64,000 nucleotides of DNA from Micromussa lordhowensis (GCA_964020085.1 OZ026598.1:10331024-10395023); one strand, 5' to 3'. Shown: positions 12,140 to 21,682, counted from the first letter of the stretch. A program made the numbers and translations. Notes: generated by a model not told the origin, from the sequence alone.

Positions 12140-12292
12140 CATTCTCTACTTGGACAAATCCCATAATATACCTCTTTAACCCCACCCACCCCCCCCCAAA
12201 AAAAAATTGATGAATGTCCCAAGAGAAATCTAAAACAATGCACATGGGGGTAAAAGAGGTGCATTATGGGATTTGTGCAAGTAGATAATTGT
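12140..12292. repeat. Foldback MITE
   Basis: CTCTACTTGGACAAATCCCA near 12144 pairs with TGGGATTTGTGCAAGTAGAT near 12268. The match extends inward over TAAT(A/G)(T/C)ACCTCTTT(A/T)ACCCC. The centre is a C-rich/A-rich tract (12181-12207). The arms are roughly 45 bp; it has no coding content. Confidence 0.75.
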
Positions 12293-12499
12293 TGGAAATT
12301 AGTATTCATCTGGTTGACAGGGTGTTGTCAGACAATTAAAAAAAGCACATAATTAGTGTTGGTTGATAACATTTGGTATAACATTGTACATGTAATGTAA
12401 ATACAGTTAATCTCCATGCTTGGGAAAAGACTTCAAAACTGTCGGTGGGTTTAAGACCCAAAATAAAAAACAAGCACAAGGCTTATCAGGACTTTCACA

Positions 12500-12505
12500 T
12501 TTATT
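12500..12505 (-). terminator. Candidate polyadenylation signal of the CXC-ballast gene
   Basis: AATAAA on the - strand lies 277 bp after the stop codon at 12782. It is a single hexamer with no further support. Confidence 0.35.
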
Positions 12506-12781
12506 GATGGCAAACAGACGCACTTATGTTTCAAAACAATATTTTTTTTCCCATCTTGCATATTCAATAAAGTCCATTTTGTAATGCCATGTAACTTACA
12601 CAGTACAACCGTACCACATGGCTCTACTGAACAAAACTCAACTAAACAAAACAAGAACTGTTGTTGAATTTTAGATGTTGTGTAAACTTCTGGAGTTGTG
12701 ATTACTACTCAAGATTTTTTAAACAAAGAGCAAATTGCCTGTTGATTTCCTATGCTCTGTGATTGCTGAGCTAGCTGCTCT

Positions 12782-14604
12782 TCATTCATGGCGGAATCCC
12801 ATATAAACGACTGTCTGAGATGGATAATGTTCACGAATTACTTTAACGACACACAAAGGGCACACTTTTCTGTTTCCCTTTCCTAGATAGCCATACCTAT
12901 CAAGGACATATTGTCTATAACTGGCCTTTCGGAAGGGCTGGGTACTGTTGTCCTCCCTGTCATTTCGAATGTCTCCACGATTCCTAATTGCCAGCTGAAG
13001 TACATCCGGGTCCAGGCACAATTTTTGAAATCTTGTATGATTTGTGACACATCTCCTTTGCCCACAACATTTATTTTCAATTTCCTGTGGCATCACCTGA
13101 CAGATGCCACACTTGCACCAAGGTAAAGACGTGCCAGAAGAAGGGCCAGGTTCGGGGTCAGATCCTTCTGCAGATGTCTGCACTGTTATGGGTGAAGCTG
13201 AAGCCATATCAGGAGTTGACTCTGTATCTTCATCAAGGTCGTCTTCCATTATGAGAAGAGTCTGAATGTGATCCATGCTTCCTATTCCTCTCCGTAAACT
13301 TCTAACACACAGTTTTCTGACCATTGGCTCGTCCAATGTTTGGATAAATTCCTGAAAAATACCATAAGATAGCGATCAAAAAAAAATAATAAAAATAATC
13401 ATAATACATCAACCATTGTCCAAGTACTCCCAGTGAGAACAACAAATGATTGCATTGATACATATAACCTGTATAATACCAAGTCATAGTAGAGATATTT
13501 GGGTAAAGTGCCCTGGTTCAAACAAAAACAGCACAAGCTGGTACACATCATGGGGCACTCGATGTTTGGCCTGACACTTACGGAAAGGCATACACATATT
13601 TATGTCTGGTGCCTACCAGGTAACGACAACCGGTGACAATGTCTGGGCAACAAGAATGAGGACACATTCATTCTGGGCTACTGGTAATTTCTCTCAGTCG
13701 CAATATCAATGAAACTAATAGCCCGAGACAGGAATTGTGGGCATAACCATTCATTGGGTTTTGCTAAAATCTTGTGAAAATGAGTTATTCTTTCATCTCA
13801 GGAGAAACATTAACATGGAAGGCATTATTTCTGATTTATCCAAAAAATACCAGAGGTTTGTACATGTACAGTAAGCAATGAGTTTGTTCCTGGTAGATTT
13901 CATTTGGGTCATCTTACTTGCAACACCAATTATAAGAATGTGATAGAAATTTGTTGTGAAAACACCTTGTGTAAATTTAGACTCGCTAACCTTCACATCG
14001 TTGTTCTCTTTCACCCTCTCCTCTTCTTCACTAGGCCTATCATTGGCACTACTATAAGGTTGACTGGGTCTGCTTTCTCTCTGGTTGCCCGAGGTGGGAA
14101 TACTGTCACCACACTAGATGGAAATAGAAGGAACAAAATATTCAGTGACACTTCTGCATCAGACCAAATAAAATAGCCCACTAAAATTTGACACTTGTGT
14201 TATAAAAAGAGCATGAAACAAACAAATTTTTTAAAGAATTATTAAACCAGCAAGCTAGGTACAAACCCTGCACTGGCGAAGCATGCAGAAAAAGACAACT
14301 AATGCATAAATCACACAGCAAACTCACTTTATTCTTGCAAGGCTTCACTGCAGATCCACACGTGCACTCTGGCCCACAGTGTAACCCTTCAGTCTTACAA
14401 GGGCATCCTCGATTTGAATTTCCTCTCCGTTTTGTAGAGCAAGTGCTCTTACAAGAGCAAGATACTCGATTTTCCTACAAGTTTGCCAAATGCAACGTTA
14501 GTGCATTATCCCAGGGCGAATATGAAGTCAAATCTGTCACCTACTCGGAAACTCGAAAGAAGCGAACTTACCGGCGTGGAATCTATTTGAACTTCTGAGA
14601 CCAT
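12782..14604 (-). CDS. CXC-like cysteine-rich plus P2X7-type ballast domain protein, four exons, 290 aa
   Basis: Exons (- strand) are 14604-14572 (MVSEVQIDSTP, donor GTAAGT), 14474-14328 (donor GTGAGT), 14113-13991 (donor GTTAGC) and 13351-12782 (acceptor TTTTTCAG). All three introns are phase 0, giving one 290-residue protein. Residues 17-61 hold ten cysteines (17, 19, 23, 35, 37, 44, 48, 50, 57, 61) in C-x-C pairs, like a metal-binding CXC/tesmin-type segment. An acidic linker (EEEE, and MEDDLDED near 136-143) follows. Residues 178-288 (WCKCGICQVMP, CC at 196-197, VTNH, YRQYV, IREHYPS, Y-x-GFR) match the zinc-binding C-terminal 'ballast' domain of P2X7 receptors. No P2X channel or membrane segment is present, so this is a soluble ballast protein. 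Its function is unknown; a nuclear or DNA-linked role is speculative. Confidence 0.75.
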
Positions 14605-15115
14605 AACTTCGAAAACAAGCAAACACTAGAACGTATGTTACAAATATAATAAAGGGGAACCAACCCGTCCAAGAAAAAGTGTATTTGAGGACGTATTATC
14701 GCATATTTTGGCTAAAGATTGAAGGGGCTTTCGAAATCCAAGATGGCGGACAGCTGGCAAAACCTCTGAGAATTAAAGCATTGTATTACGCATGCCCGGC
14801 CGTGACACTGCTCCTTTAACTTTATTTATACCCAATTTGTATAAAAGTTGGGAGCTTGTGGGACTGTGGTAGACATACATGGAAGCAATTACAACAAAAC
14901 CTAAAATTATTTATTGGCTATGATGAACAGTTCCTCTCAACCCACTGCTGCTGAACAGTTCAGGGGCTAACAGGTTAACAAAAGTGGCCCAACAGTTGGT
15001 TGAGGAGTGCTGTTATGCTTTACAGTTACCAAATAAAGAAATGCTTTTAATTTTATACAGAAGTGCAATGTAGTTTTAGTTATTACATGTAGATGGATGT
15101 GTCAGTGAGTATTAC
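14605..15115. other. Spacer, possible 5' region of the CXC-ballast gene
   Basis: No coding exon is seen on either strand, including the next exon expected for the gene at 15116-17255. CCAAGATGGCGGACAGC at 14737-14753 resembles the ATGGCGGAC core common near animal transcription starts (YY1-like), which would suit a promoter for the - strand gene starting at 14604. Confidence 0.35.
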
Positions 15116-17255
15116 CTGTCTTTCTTGTGAACTTTGCACCACAAACAAGCATAGGTAGAATTTGCTGCATTGATGCCCATAACCAACAGCAGAAACTGAA
15201 GAGATATAAATGTAATGTTACAATTAAGAGCTTAATTGCATGAGTTGGTGCCACCTGATGCCTTGAAATGTCAACCTTTTATGAATGCAAGATTCTGACA
15301 GTATTATGTTATTTATTGCTTACTTAAAACAAAGCTTCAAACTTTTAAGACCTTTTGGTGTATGAAATTTTAAAGTAACCTTTTATATAATATTGATTAC
15401 CTTGTAATCACCTCCAAGAAACATTTCTATATCTACTCGTTTTCCATTGACGGTTATATAGCCACTCTTAATGATGTCATTAACTTCATCAAAAATCTCC
15501 TTGAAGCTACTTTCCAAAGTTTCTCTGCTTTCAGGGGCATTCACAACAGCAATAGTGTGAGTACCTAGAGGTAAATTGTCAAACAAGTAAATCTGTAAAA
15601 TGTGATTTCAAATTTTTTGAATAGATGTGCTGTAAAAAAATACCACAAGATCTAAATGAAATAAAGTATAACATTTTATAGTTTAGTTCACATTACTTTT
15701 TATTCTTTTGTAGAGGATCAATATGGTTTTATTTGTAATGTTACCTTTTGATGATAATAGATCATCTGCACTTTGCAGAATTGAGAAGCTGAGCAATATA
15801 AAATTGCTAGCCCTGCTCATTCTGGCACCATCACCACTTAGCTTAACTTTGACCTTCTCACCTTCCTGAATTGTACTGGCATTTAGCTGCAGAAACATTA
15901 AATTTCCCATGTAAGTACTGGGAATAAATGAAAACTAAATCATTGGCTTAGGAAAAGACTCAAATTACTTAAAATACTTTTTGGCACACACATACATACA
16001 CTCAAAAAAAAAAAAAAAAAAAAAACTACAAGCAAGATTTGTACAAACCATTTGTTGCACTTGATCAGTTAGCAATTGCCTGAAAGAGTGCTGTGCTCCT
16101 GGAGCCTTGCCTGGAGTAGAGTTGATTATGCAGCTCTTGTTCAGTTCAGTTCTGGATTGTTTAAACAAGTATGACTTTGGGAACCCATCAGTTGTCATAG
16201 ACAACTCATGTACAAACTCATCTCCAACCCCAAATTTATCTATTAGGTAAAGAATGCTTTCAACTTTGGCTTTATCATCCTCGCTGAGTTTAGAATATTT
16301 GTGTTTGAGGTGAAGGCAGAGAAATGTCATTAGATGAGGTGCTTGAGGATGTATTGTCAGGTGTACAAGGAGGTGTGTCGGGTACAGTGCTACATTGTGA
16401 AGTATTTGGGGAAGAAGGGAAGATGCTGTCGCTTATATCAGAGACTTCTGATCTAATGGATGCATTGTTAAATTCAACAGTGTATGTCTTGGAGCTGTCT
16501 TGATCCTTAAACTTTAAGCAGTCAACCTCAAGCCCAAAAAGTCTACTGAAATGCAGAGCCTTTTGGGCTCTTGATTTAAGTTCTTTTAATTTCTTATTTT
16601 GGGCTTGAGTTGACTTTAGTTTTGGGATAGCTGTCCCTTTAACTTGACAGAACTGATCCTTCTCTAGCTGTCTCATATATTTTTTCATGTCGGCACACTC
16701 TTGTTGACAGGCACTATTAAGTTCTTTTTCTTCTAGCATTTCCTTGAAAAGTGCTTCTTTTGCTTTTTCAATGTCAGCATACTTTTGTTTCCATTCTTCA
16801 ATATGGGCCTCTGCTGCTTCCAATTTTTGCGCTAGGCTGCCTACTTCGGATTTCCACTCCTCCACAGTTATAATGTCATTTCTCCAAACCGCAATCTTTG
16901 TCCACTTTTCCAAAAACAGCTGTCTCTGTTTGAGGCTCCCCTTTCTGTTAGCAATTTTCCTATTATTTTCAGCATTAATGCAGATCTTGGACAACTGTGT
17001 TTCAAGCCTAACACTTTCACGATTAAGACAGAAAGCATCACCCGGTATACTTAAATTGACAAGGTCAATGTAATAGACCCCAGCTTTCAAGGAAGAAAGC
17101 AGGTCTCTTCTCCAGCTAGCAAGAGTCTCCAATTTTATCTTTAACCAAAACACGACTTCATTATCACTTTCACGTTGTTTCAAAACGTAGCTAAGGTGCG
17201 TGTTTGGACAATCCCCAAGTGAAATTATTGTTGTCCCTTTGTATATGTCCGGCAT
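15116..17255 (-). pseudogene. Coiled-coil, transposase-like gene: frameshifted and missing its 3' exons
   Basis: The - strand ATG is at 17255 (MPDIYKGTTIISLGDCPN). The first exon runs to a donor ATG/GTTTGT at 16048, but the frame changes by one base around 16300-16325: one frame ends SLPSPQTQIF-stop and the next resumes KYSKLSEDDKAKVES. Later exons splice in phase: 15886-15745 (VKVKLSGDGARMSRASNF), 15564-15401 (THTIAVVNAPESRE to FLGGDYK) and 15195-15116 ([13 protein letters not shown] to [12 protein letters not shown], donor GTAATA in phase 2). Residues ~130-205 form a long coiled coil. LSGDG and GGDYK followed by C-x2-C-x2-H recall, from memory, a recurrent invertebrate transposon-derived family in which the two Asp could be catalytic. 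The continuation expected after KKDR is absent, so the copy is probably defective. Confidence 0.5.
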
Positions 17256-18081
17256 TTCGAAAATATTACTGGAAATAGCTATAGACACGATAATTTTGGC
17301 ACATTAATTGGCGCTTTTTTTTTCGAAAAAACCCACGCGAATCTCGCAAGACCGATGGGTAATCTAGGTTTCAGTCTCCCCGGTTTTAGTAAGGCTTTGT
17401 TTTGAACGCCTGCTTGATTATTTTTAAGATGGCGCCATCGTTAGGGAACATAGTGACTTGTTTACCTCTCTTTTTCCATCAAGTATGGCTATTCCATCGC
17501 ACCAATCTATATGTCCACTATAGCCTGGTTTTAATTTTAAAAACCGAACCCAGATCACGACAAATCTACCAGATATTTCTGCAGAAAAACGGATTGATAT
17601 TGTTCCTCGCAACATGGATTGACAGTAAGGTTCGTAGCGCTAATATAGTGGTACAAAATTAAAGTATAGTTAGGGCAAATTCAGTATGTTGACTCAGTGA
17701 CATTCAATATGGCGCCAACAAATGCTACTTTACAAAATTCGAAAAACCGCACCGAAAATGACATGTTTAACGCCGTACGAAACTTCCAAAGAAACTTCAA
17801 GTTAAGACGACCTAAACAAGATCGACGGTAGCTTTGGCAGTTACAAATATTTTAATTTTCGAAGGTTTAAAAATTATTTCCCCATACATTCTCTGTAATA
17901 CGAGAGTCAAATAGGAACCTGAAAAATTCTAAGTCTGTTTACCACTGTCTGCCATTACTTATCAACAAGTCAGACTTTTTATGTCCAGGCCATACAAACC
18001 TGTCATTGTTTTTTGTGCAATTTTTTGCATATAAGATTGATGAAACAAATTGTAATGATATCAAAATGGCTGGAATAATTA
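17256..18081. other. Intergenic region
   Basis: No gene is recognised. A T-tract and C/G-richer segment just beyond the - strand ATG at 17255 (17300-17380) may hold that gene's promoter. An 86-codon + strand frame (17402-17662) resembles nothing known. ATGGCGCCA motifs occur near 17429 and 17710. Confidence 0.35.
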
Positions 18082-18190
18082 ACAATTATTCTTTGAAATC
18101 GAGGTGAATAGTGGCAGAATATTTACCGAGCCGCAAAGCGGCGAGGTAAATATTCTGCTACTATTCACCGAGATTGAGAAGAATAATTGT
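18082..18190. repeat. 109-bp foldback repeat next to the PLE array
   Basis: Arms of about 46 bp begin ACAATTATTCTT and end GCAGAATATTTACC with only a few mismatches. They are capped by a short stem CCGC-AAA-GCGG. The design (long arms, small GC-rich cap) is the same as in the 7974-8042 hairpin. It ends 90 bp before the first array unit. Confidence 0.85.
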
Positions 18191-18283
18191 TTTAGTATAT
18201 ACACAGGAAGTGATCTCAACAACATTTTCAGAAGGAAACCATTAAAAATTGATTTAATTGATCTCTCAATTCATGCGTGGATT

Positions 18284-18389
18284 GGATAAAAATTAGTGAC
18301 AGGCCTGCACGGACTCCCTGCGTGATTTAACTGTAACTGAATAGAGATAAGTGACAGGTCTTCACGGATTTCCTGCGCGATTTAACTGT
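18284..18389 (-). repeat. Duplicated 3' UTR hairpin repeat of the PLE
   Basis: Two copies, 18284-18334 and 18335-18389, share a 40-bp core with five differences (from AGTGACAGG to GATTTAACTGT on the + strand). On the RNA strand each can form a four-pair stem around a nine-base loop: CACG with CGTG in one, CGCG with CGTG (one G-U pair) in the other. The same block ends every unit, truncated or not. It is a plausible reverse transcriptase recognition site at the RNA 3' end; that role is inferred. Confidence 0.75.
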
Positions 18390-18401
18390 AAATGAATGCC
18401 T

Positions 18402-21035
18402 TCATAACTTGGCTTTGACGAGCATGTCTGTAAGAGATTTACCTCTTCTGTATGATAGGATAGGCGGATTCTTGAAGATAGTGTTCAGCAAAGGCTGATT
18501 TTGTATTAGGCCCCAGTTTTGCATGAGTATATTTTTAAGGTTGCGCACCGATGGGTGGTATGTTGTGACAAATGGCAAGATTTGTTTGCGTGCTTTTGCT
18601 TTTTGTTGGAGTGCCGACTGTCTTCCTGCGAAGCTGACTTCTGATAACGTTGTTTGTATCATTTCGTTAGGATAGCCGCGCGTGGTGAGGCGCGATTTAA
18701 AATTTGCGATACTGTCATTAAAGACTGTTTCAGAAGAGTTTGTTCTCAGAAGTCTAAGGGCTTCACCTTTAATAAAACCTTTTTTAACGCCTGGTGGGTG
18801 GCTCGAGGTAAAATGTGTGTACTGAAAGGTTTCAGTCGGCTTGTAATGTGTTCGGATGTCAAGGATCGATTCGTTTCTGAATCTTTCTCCTTTAGTTATG
18901 ATTGTGTCGAGAAATGTTATTTCCATCTCTGAGATTTCAGCCGTGAATTTGATTGTAGGGTGGAAGTTGTTAGCTTGTTTTATGAATAGGTCTATTTCCT
19001 GTCTGTTAGAGTCCCACAGTGAGAAAATGTCGTCAATATATCGTTTCCACTTTGTCGGTTTTGTTTTGCTTTGATTTATCAATTTTGTTTCTATTTCCGC
19101 CATGAAGATGTTGGCAAATGCAACTGCCATTTTCGTACCCATTGCGGTTCCATGGGTTTGGAGGTAATTTTTTCCAATAAATTGGAATGAATTTTCTTTA
19201 AGGATAAGGCAAAGCATTTCTTTGAGATAGTGGGATGGGATGGGAGGGTTGTAGTTGTGAAATTTTTCGTATGCTTTGCATACCGTTGTAATACCCTCCT
19301 CTTGCGGTATGTTTGTATACAAGCTTGTTACATCCATAGATACCAAAATAGTATTTTGAGAGACCTTTGTCTTCTCTATAAAGTTTATGAAGTGTGTTGT
19401 ATCCTTAAGATACGATCTCTGTGTCTGTGCAATCGGCTGTAGTAATTTGTCCACAAACGATGATAGTCTTTCTGTAGGGCCTTCGCAGCCCGAAATAATC
19501 GGTCTTCCGACCGGATTTGGTTTGTGGATTTTAGTAAGGGTATAGAATATAGGGATTCTTGGAGGATTGCGTGTTTGAGAAAACCATTTTTTTGTCATGT
19601 CATCAATATAGGTATTCCGGTGGAGTCGTGTGACAAGCTCATTAACTCTTTGTAATGTTTCTACCGCCATGGCGTTTTCGAGAGGTTTATAATGTTCTCT
19701 ATTGTTGAGATGAGTTTGAGCTTCTTGTATTTTGTCACACTTGTTCATTATGACGGTTGTTGTTCCTTTATCTGCCTTTTTGAAATTGATTTCAGTGTTG
19801 TCCACAAGCTCTGTAAGAGCTTTGTATTCGTTGTGTGACAGATTGTTTTTAGGTTTTGATGGTTTGATCTCTGCAAGTTGGATTTTGACACTTTCCAAGT
19901 AGCTTTCAAGGGCAACTGACTTTTGAACCGGTGGTACCCAGTCTGATTTGACGTGAAACGGGTGCGGTTCTGTATTTTTTGTGTGGAATATGTATTGTAG
20001 TCGCATTCGTCTTGCGAATTTTTCGAAGTCTTGCAAGAGTTGGCGTCTAATATTGTTCTCCTCTGTCACCGGTGTCGGGACAAATTTGAGCCCTTTCGAA
20101 ATAACGTTGACTTGGTTGTCAGTTAGTTGGAGATTGGAGAGGTTTTTAATGAATCTCTCGTTTGACTTTCTTTGTGTGGCAATCCGTTTTTGAGCATAGC
20201 ATGCTCGGCGCTGTTTGCGCCTTATGTTTGCGTTGAACCCTGTTCCTTTTTGGGGCCCCTTTACGGTGGTATGATTTTCAGGAAAGAGACTTTTGTATTT
20301 CTCAAGATCTTTATTGTTTGCAGATGTCTGCAACACATGTGTGTACAATATTTGTTTAAGCTCGTTGAAATCTTGCTGTAATTTTTCAACCTTATTTACA
20401 TCGTAATTTACAATGTTTTCTGTGTTCGCCGAATGCGACTGTTCTCGCGTCGACTTATTTACAGAATTGCTGGCAGTTTCGCTACTGTTTTTAAAGAACT
20501 TAGCCTTTTTGAATTTGCTTTCTTGGCTTTCTAGGCGCCTTTTGTGGTAGCGCGTTAGTGCGCTGACGAAGCCTTGTTCTGCTTGTTGTTTGATCTCCTT
20601 TATTTCCTTGAGAAATGTGTCGTCCGGCGGGATGTTAGCCCTTGCCGAGTATTGGAAGGATTTTGGGCAGGTCTTCTTGTTCATGTGCTCTTCAAGTTTC
20701 CTGATGGAATCCTTGGATTTTCTGATGTTAGTCTCTAAAGAGGCTATGTCCATGTATTTACGTTTCCTGCTTGGCCTTTGGTTTTCAGCAGACGTTTTAG
20801 GCTGGCTGTTCTCTCGTTTGTTATGGTAGTAGGTTTTGTGCCTTGGTTCTATTTGTGATGCTGGGGGACTCTCTTCATTTGCAGAATCCTCCAATTCGTG
20901 TTTGCTGTTGTATAGCAAATCGAGTTCATCCTTGGGAGGTATTCCCTCTGGTGTTTTGGGTATGCCAATGTCGTCGTTTACATCATCGTATCCTGGCGAT
21001 GGCGAGAGATACTTCTGTAGGATGTTGTCTGTCAT
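18402..21035 (-). CDS. Penelope-like reverse transcriptase without endonuclease, 877 aa (unit 1)
   Basis: This protein copies element RNA into DNA at a chromosomal 3' end. The start is the first ATG in frame (MTDNILQKYL); a TAG lies upstream in the same frame. Residues 1-260 are polar and lysine-rich with a likely nuclear localisation signal (RPSRKRK, ~87-93) and coiled-coil-like helices. The PLE-specific DKG motif is at ~420-424 (KADKG). RT motifs follow: RPIIS ~511-515, VSMDVTSLYTNIP with catalytic Asp ~568, HGTAMGTKMA ~628-637, YIDDIF with the catalytic Asp pair ~668-669, and FLDT ~708-711, then a thumb-like region. The protein stops at LVKAKL, exactly where endonuclease-bearing PLEs continue into a GIY-YIG domain; none is present at the N-terminus either. 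Residue 46 is His here. Confidence 0.93.
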   Translation of the reverse strand: MTDNILQKYLSPSPGYDDVNDDIGIPKTPEGIPPKDELDLLYNSKHELEDSANEESPPASQIEPRHKTYYHNKRENSQPKTSAENQRPSRKRKYMDIASLETNIRKSKDSIRKLEEHMNKKTCPKSFQYSARANIPPDDTFLKEIKEIKQQAEQGFVSALTRYHKRRLESQESKFKKAKFFKNSSETASNSVNKSTREQSHSANTENIVNYDVNKVEKLQQDFNELKQILYTHVLQTSANNKDLEKYKSLFPENHTTVKGPQKGTGFNANIRRKQRRACYAQKRIATQRKSNERFIKNLSNLQLTDNQVNVISKGLKFVPTPVTEENNIRRQLLQDFEKFARRMRLQYIFHTKNTEPHPFHVKSDWVPPVQKSVALESYLESVKIQLAEIKPSKPKNNLSHNEYKALTELVDNTEINFKKADKGTTTVIMNKCDKIQEAQTHLNNREHYKPLENAMAVETLQRVNELVTRLHRNTYIDDMTKKWFSQTRNPPRIPIFYTLTKIHKPNPVGRPIISGCEGPTERLSSFVDKLLQPIAQTQRSYLKDTTHFINFIEKTKVSQNTILVSMDVTSLYTNIPQEEGITTVCKAYEKFHNYNPPIPSHYLKEMLCLILKENSFQFIGKNYLQTHGTAMGTKMAVAFANIFMAEIETKLINQSKTKPTKWKRYIDDIFSLWDSNRQEIDLFIKQANNFHPTIKFTAEISEMEITFLDTIITKGERFRNESILDIRTHYKPTETFQYTHFTSSHPPGVKKGFIKGEALRLLRTNSSETVFNDSIANFKSRLTTRGYPNEMIQTTLSEVSFAGRQSALQQKAKARKQILPFVTTYHPSVRNLKNILMQNWGLIQNQPLLNTIFKNPPILSYRRGKSLTDMLVKAKL

Positions 21036-21064
21036 TATCAATGGTGTTTGATAATATATGTATG

Positions 21065-21125
21065 GTCTCCAGCAAGACCGGCGGTTTCGATTCTGTACGA
21101 ATCTCTTCAGTTGCTATTTACTGAC
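21065..21125 (-). ncRNA. Type I hammerhead ribozyme, PLE unit 1
   Basis: Read on the - strand, outer GUC (21125-21123) pairs with GAC at the end. Stem I AGCAA (21115-21111) pairs with UUGCU (21075-21071). The core CUGAAGA is at 21110-21104. Stem II GAUUC/GAAUC is closed by loop GUACA, then GAA (21088-21086). Stem III ACC/GGU has loop GCC, and the cleavage-site base is C at 21076. All invariant core bases are present, including G10.1-C11.1 and A15.1-U16.1; position 7 is A, which the motif tolerates. Stems II and III are closed and stem I is open with an internal loop, the short-stem-III form known from PLEs. Predicted cleavage falls between 21076 and 21075, 40 nt before the ATG. Confidence 0.9.
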
Positions 21126-21195
21126 AACAGTAATGTGTGTAGGAATAGTAGAGCAAGTTCTCAGTTCTATTCCTGCCTAAGTTGTGACGGGCGAC

Positions 21196-21299
21196 CCTTT
21201 TATATCTGCAAGAGCAATTAGTGAGGATCGAAAATTGCGTATTATCATTGGCCCATTCCCTATGGAAGGGAACCAATCACCACAGTGTATTTTCGATCC
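21196..21299 (-). promoter_or_regulatory. PLE internal promoter: CCAAT palindrome and TATA box (unit 1)
   Basis: On the - strand ATATAAAAGG (21205-21196) is a good TATA box about 70 bp before the hammerhead, placing the expected start near 21165-21175. Upstream lies a palindrome: GGATCGAAAAT (21225-21235) mirrors ATTTTCGATCC (21289-21299), and within it ATTGG (21247-21251) mirrors CCAAT (21273-21277), so a CCAAT box is presented on both strands. The same block occurs at 24477-24580, 27758-27861, 31039-31142, 37108-37211, 42068-42171, 45349-45452, 50845-50948, 56341-56444 and 59622-59725. Truncated units lack it. Confidence 0.65.
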
Positions 21300-21682
21300 G
21301 CTCTTTTTTGAAGCTCGGTTGTGTTTGTTTTGAAGGTTCTATTCGTGTAAAATTTTGATAGCAGTTTTGAAAACCTCAAGGTATACACTAAAGCATGTAC
21401 ACAATATGTTATGCATCCTAGCCTTGCAAAAATGAGGCCAAGGCGTGTTTGCGTAGTGCTCGCAATCGTGATTTTTGTGTTGTACATTTGGGAATTGTGT
21501 ACTGTATATGTTCAACTGTGTGGTTTCACACTGGGACGGGGCCTGTCTGGGATAGCTCAACATTGGATAAAAATTAGTGACAGGCCTGCACGGACTCCCT
21601 GCGTGATTTAACTGTAACTGAATAGAGATAAGTGACAGGTCTTCACGGATTTCCTGCGCGATTTAACTGTAAATGAATGCCT

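Larger units (their letters stand above)
18281..21561 (-). mobile_element. PLE unit 1, full length (array base)
   Basis: This is the only unit joined to unique DNA (host GCGTGG against element ATTGGATAAA). In - strand order it has promoter palindrome, TATA box, hammerhead, ORF, and 3' UTR with duplicated repeat. The 3' UTR is 121 bp and the 5' leader plus promoter about 525 bp. Confidence 0.92.

Noticed and set aside
16003..16024. Long A tract as a retrogene poly(A) tail
   Set aside because: It lies in an intron of the - strand gene just after a donor site, with no retrocopy boundary or target duplication.
18402..21041. A start two codons upstream of the ATG (TTG at 21041)
   Set aside because: Non-ATG initiation is not needed; ATG at 21035 is the first in frame and lies 40 nt after the predicted ribozyme cut.
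18654..21124. Many + strand ORFs of 60-93 codons repeated across the array
   Set aside because: They lie antisense to the RT gene or its leader, repeat only because the unit repeats, and resemble no protein family.
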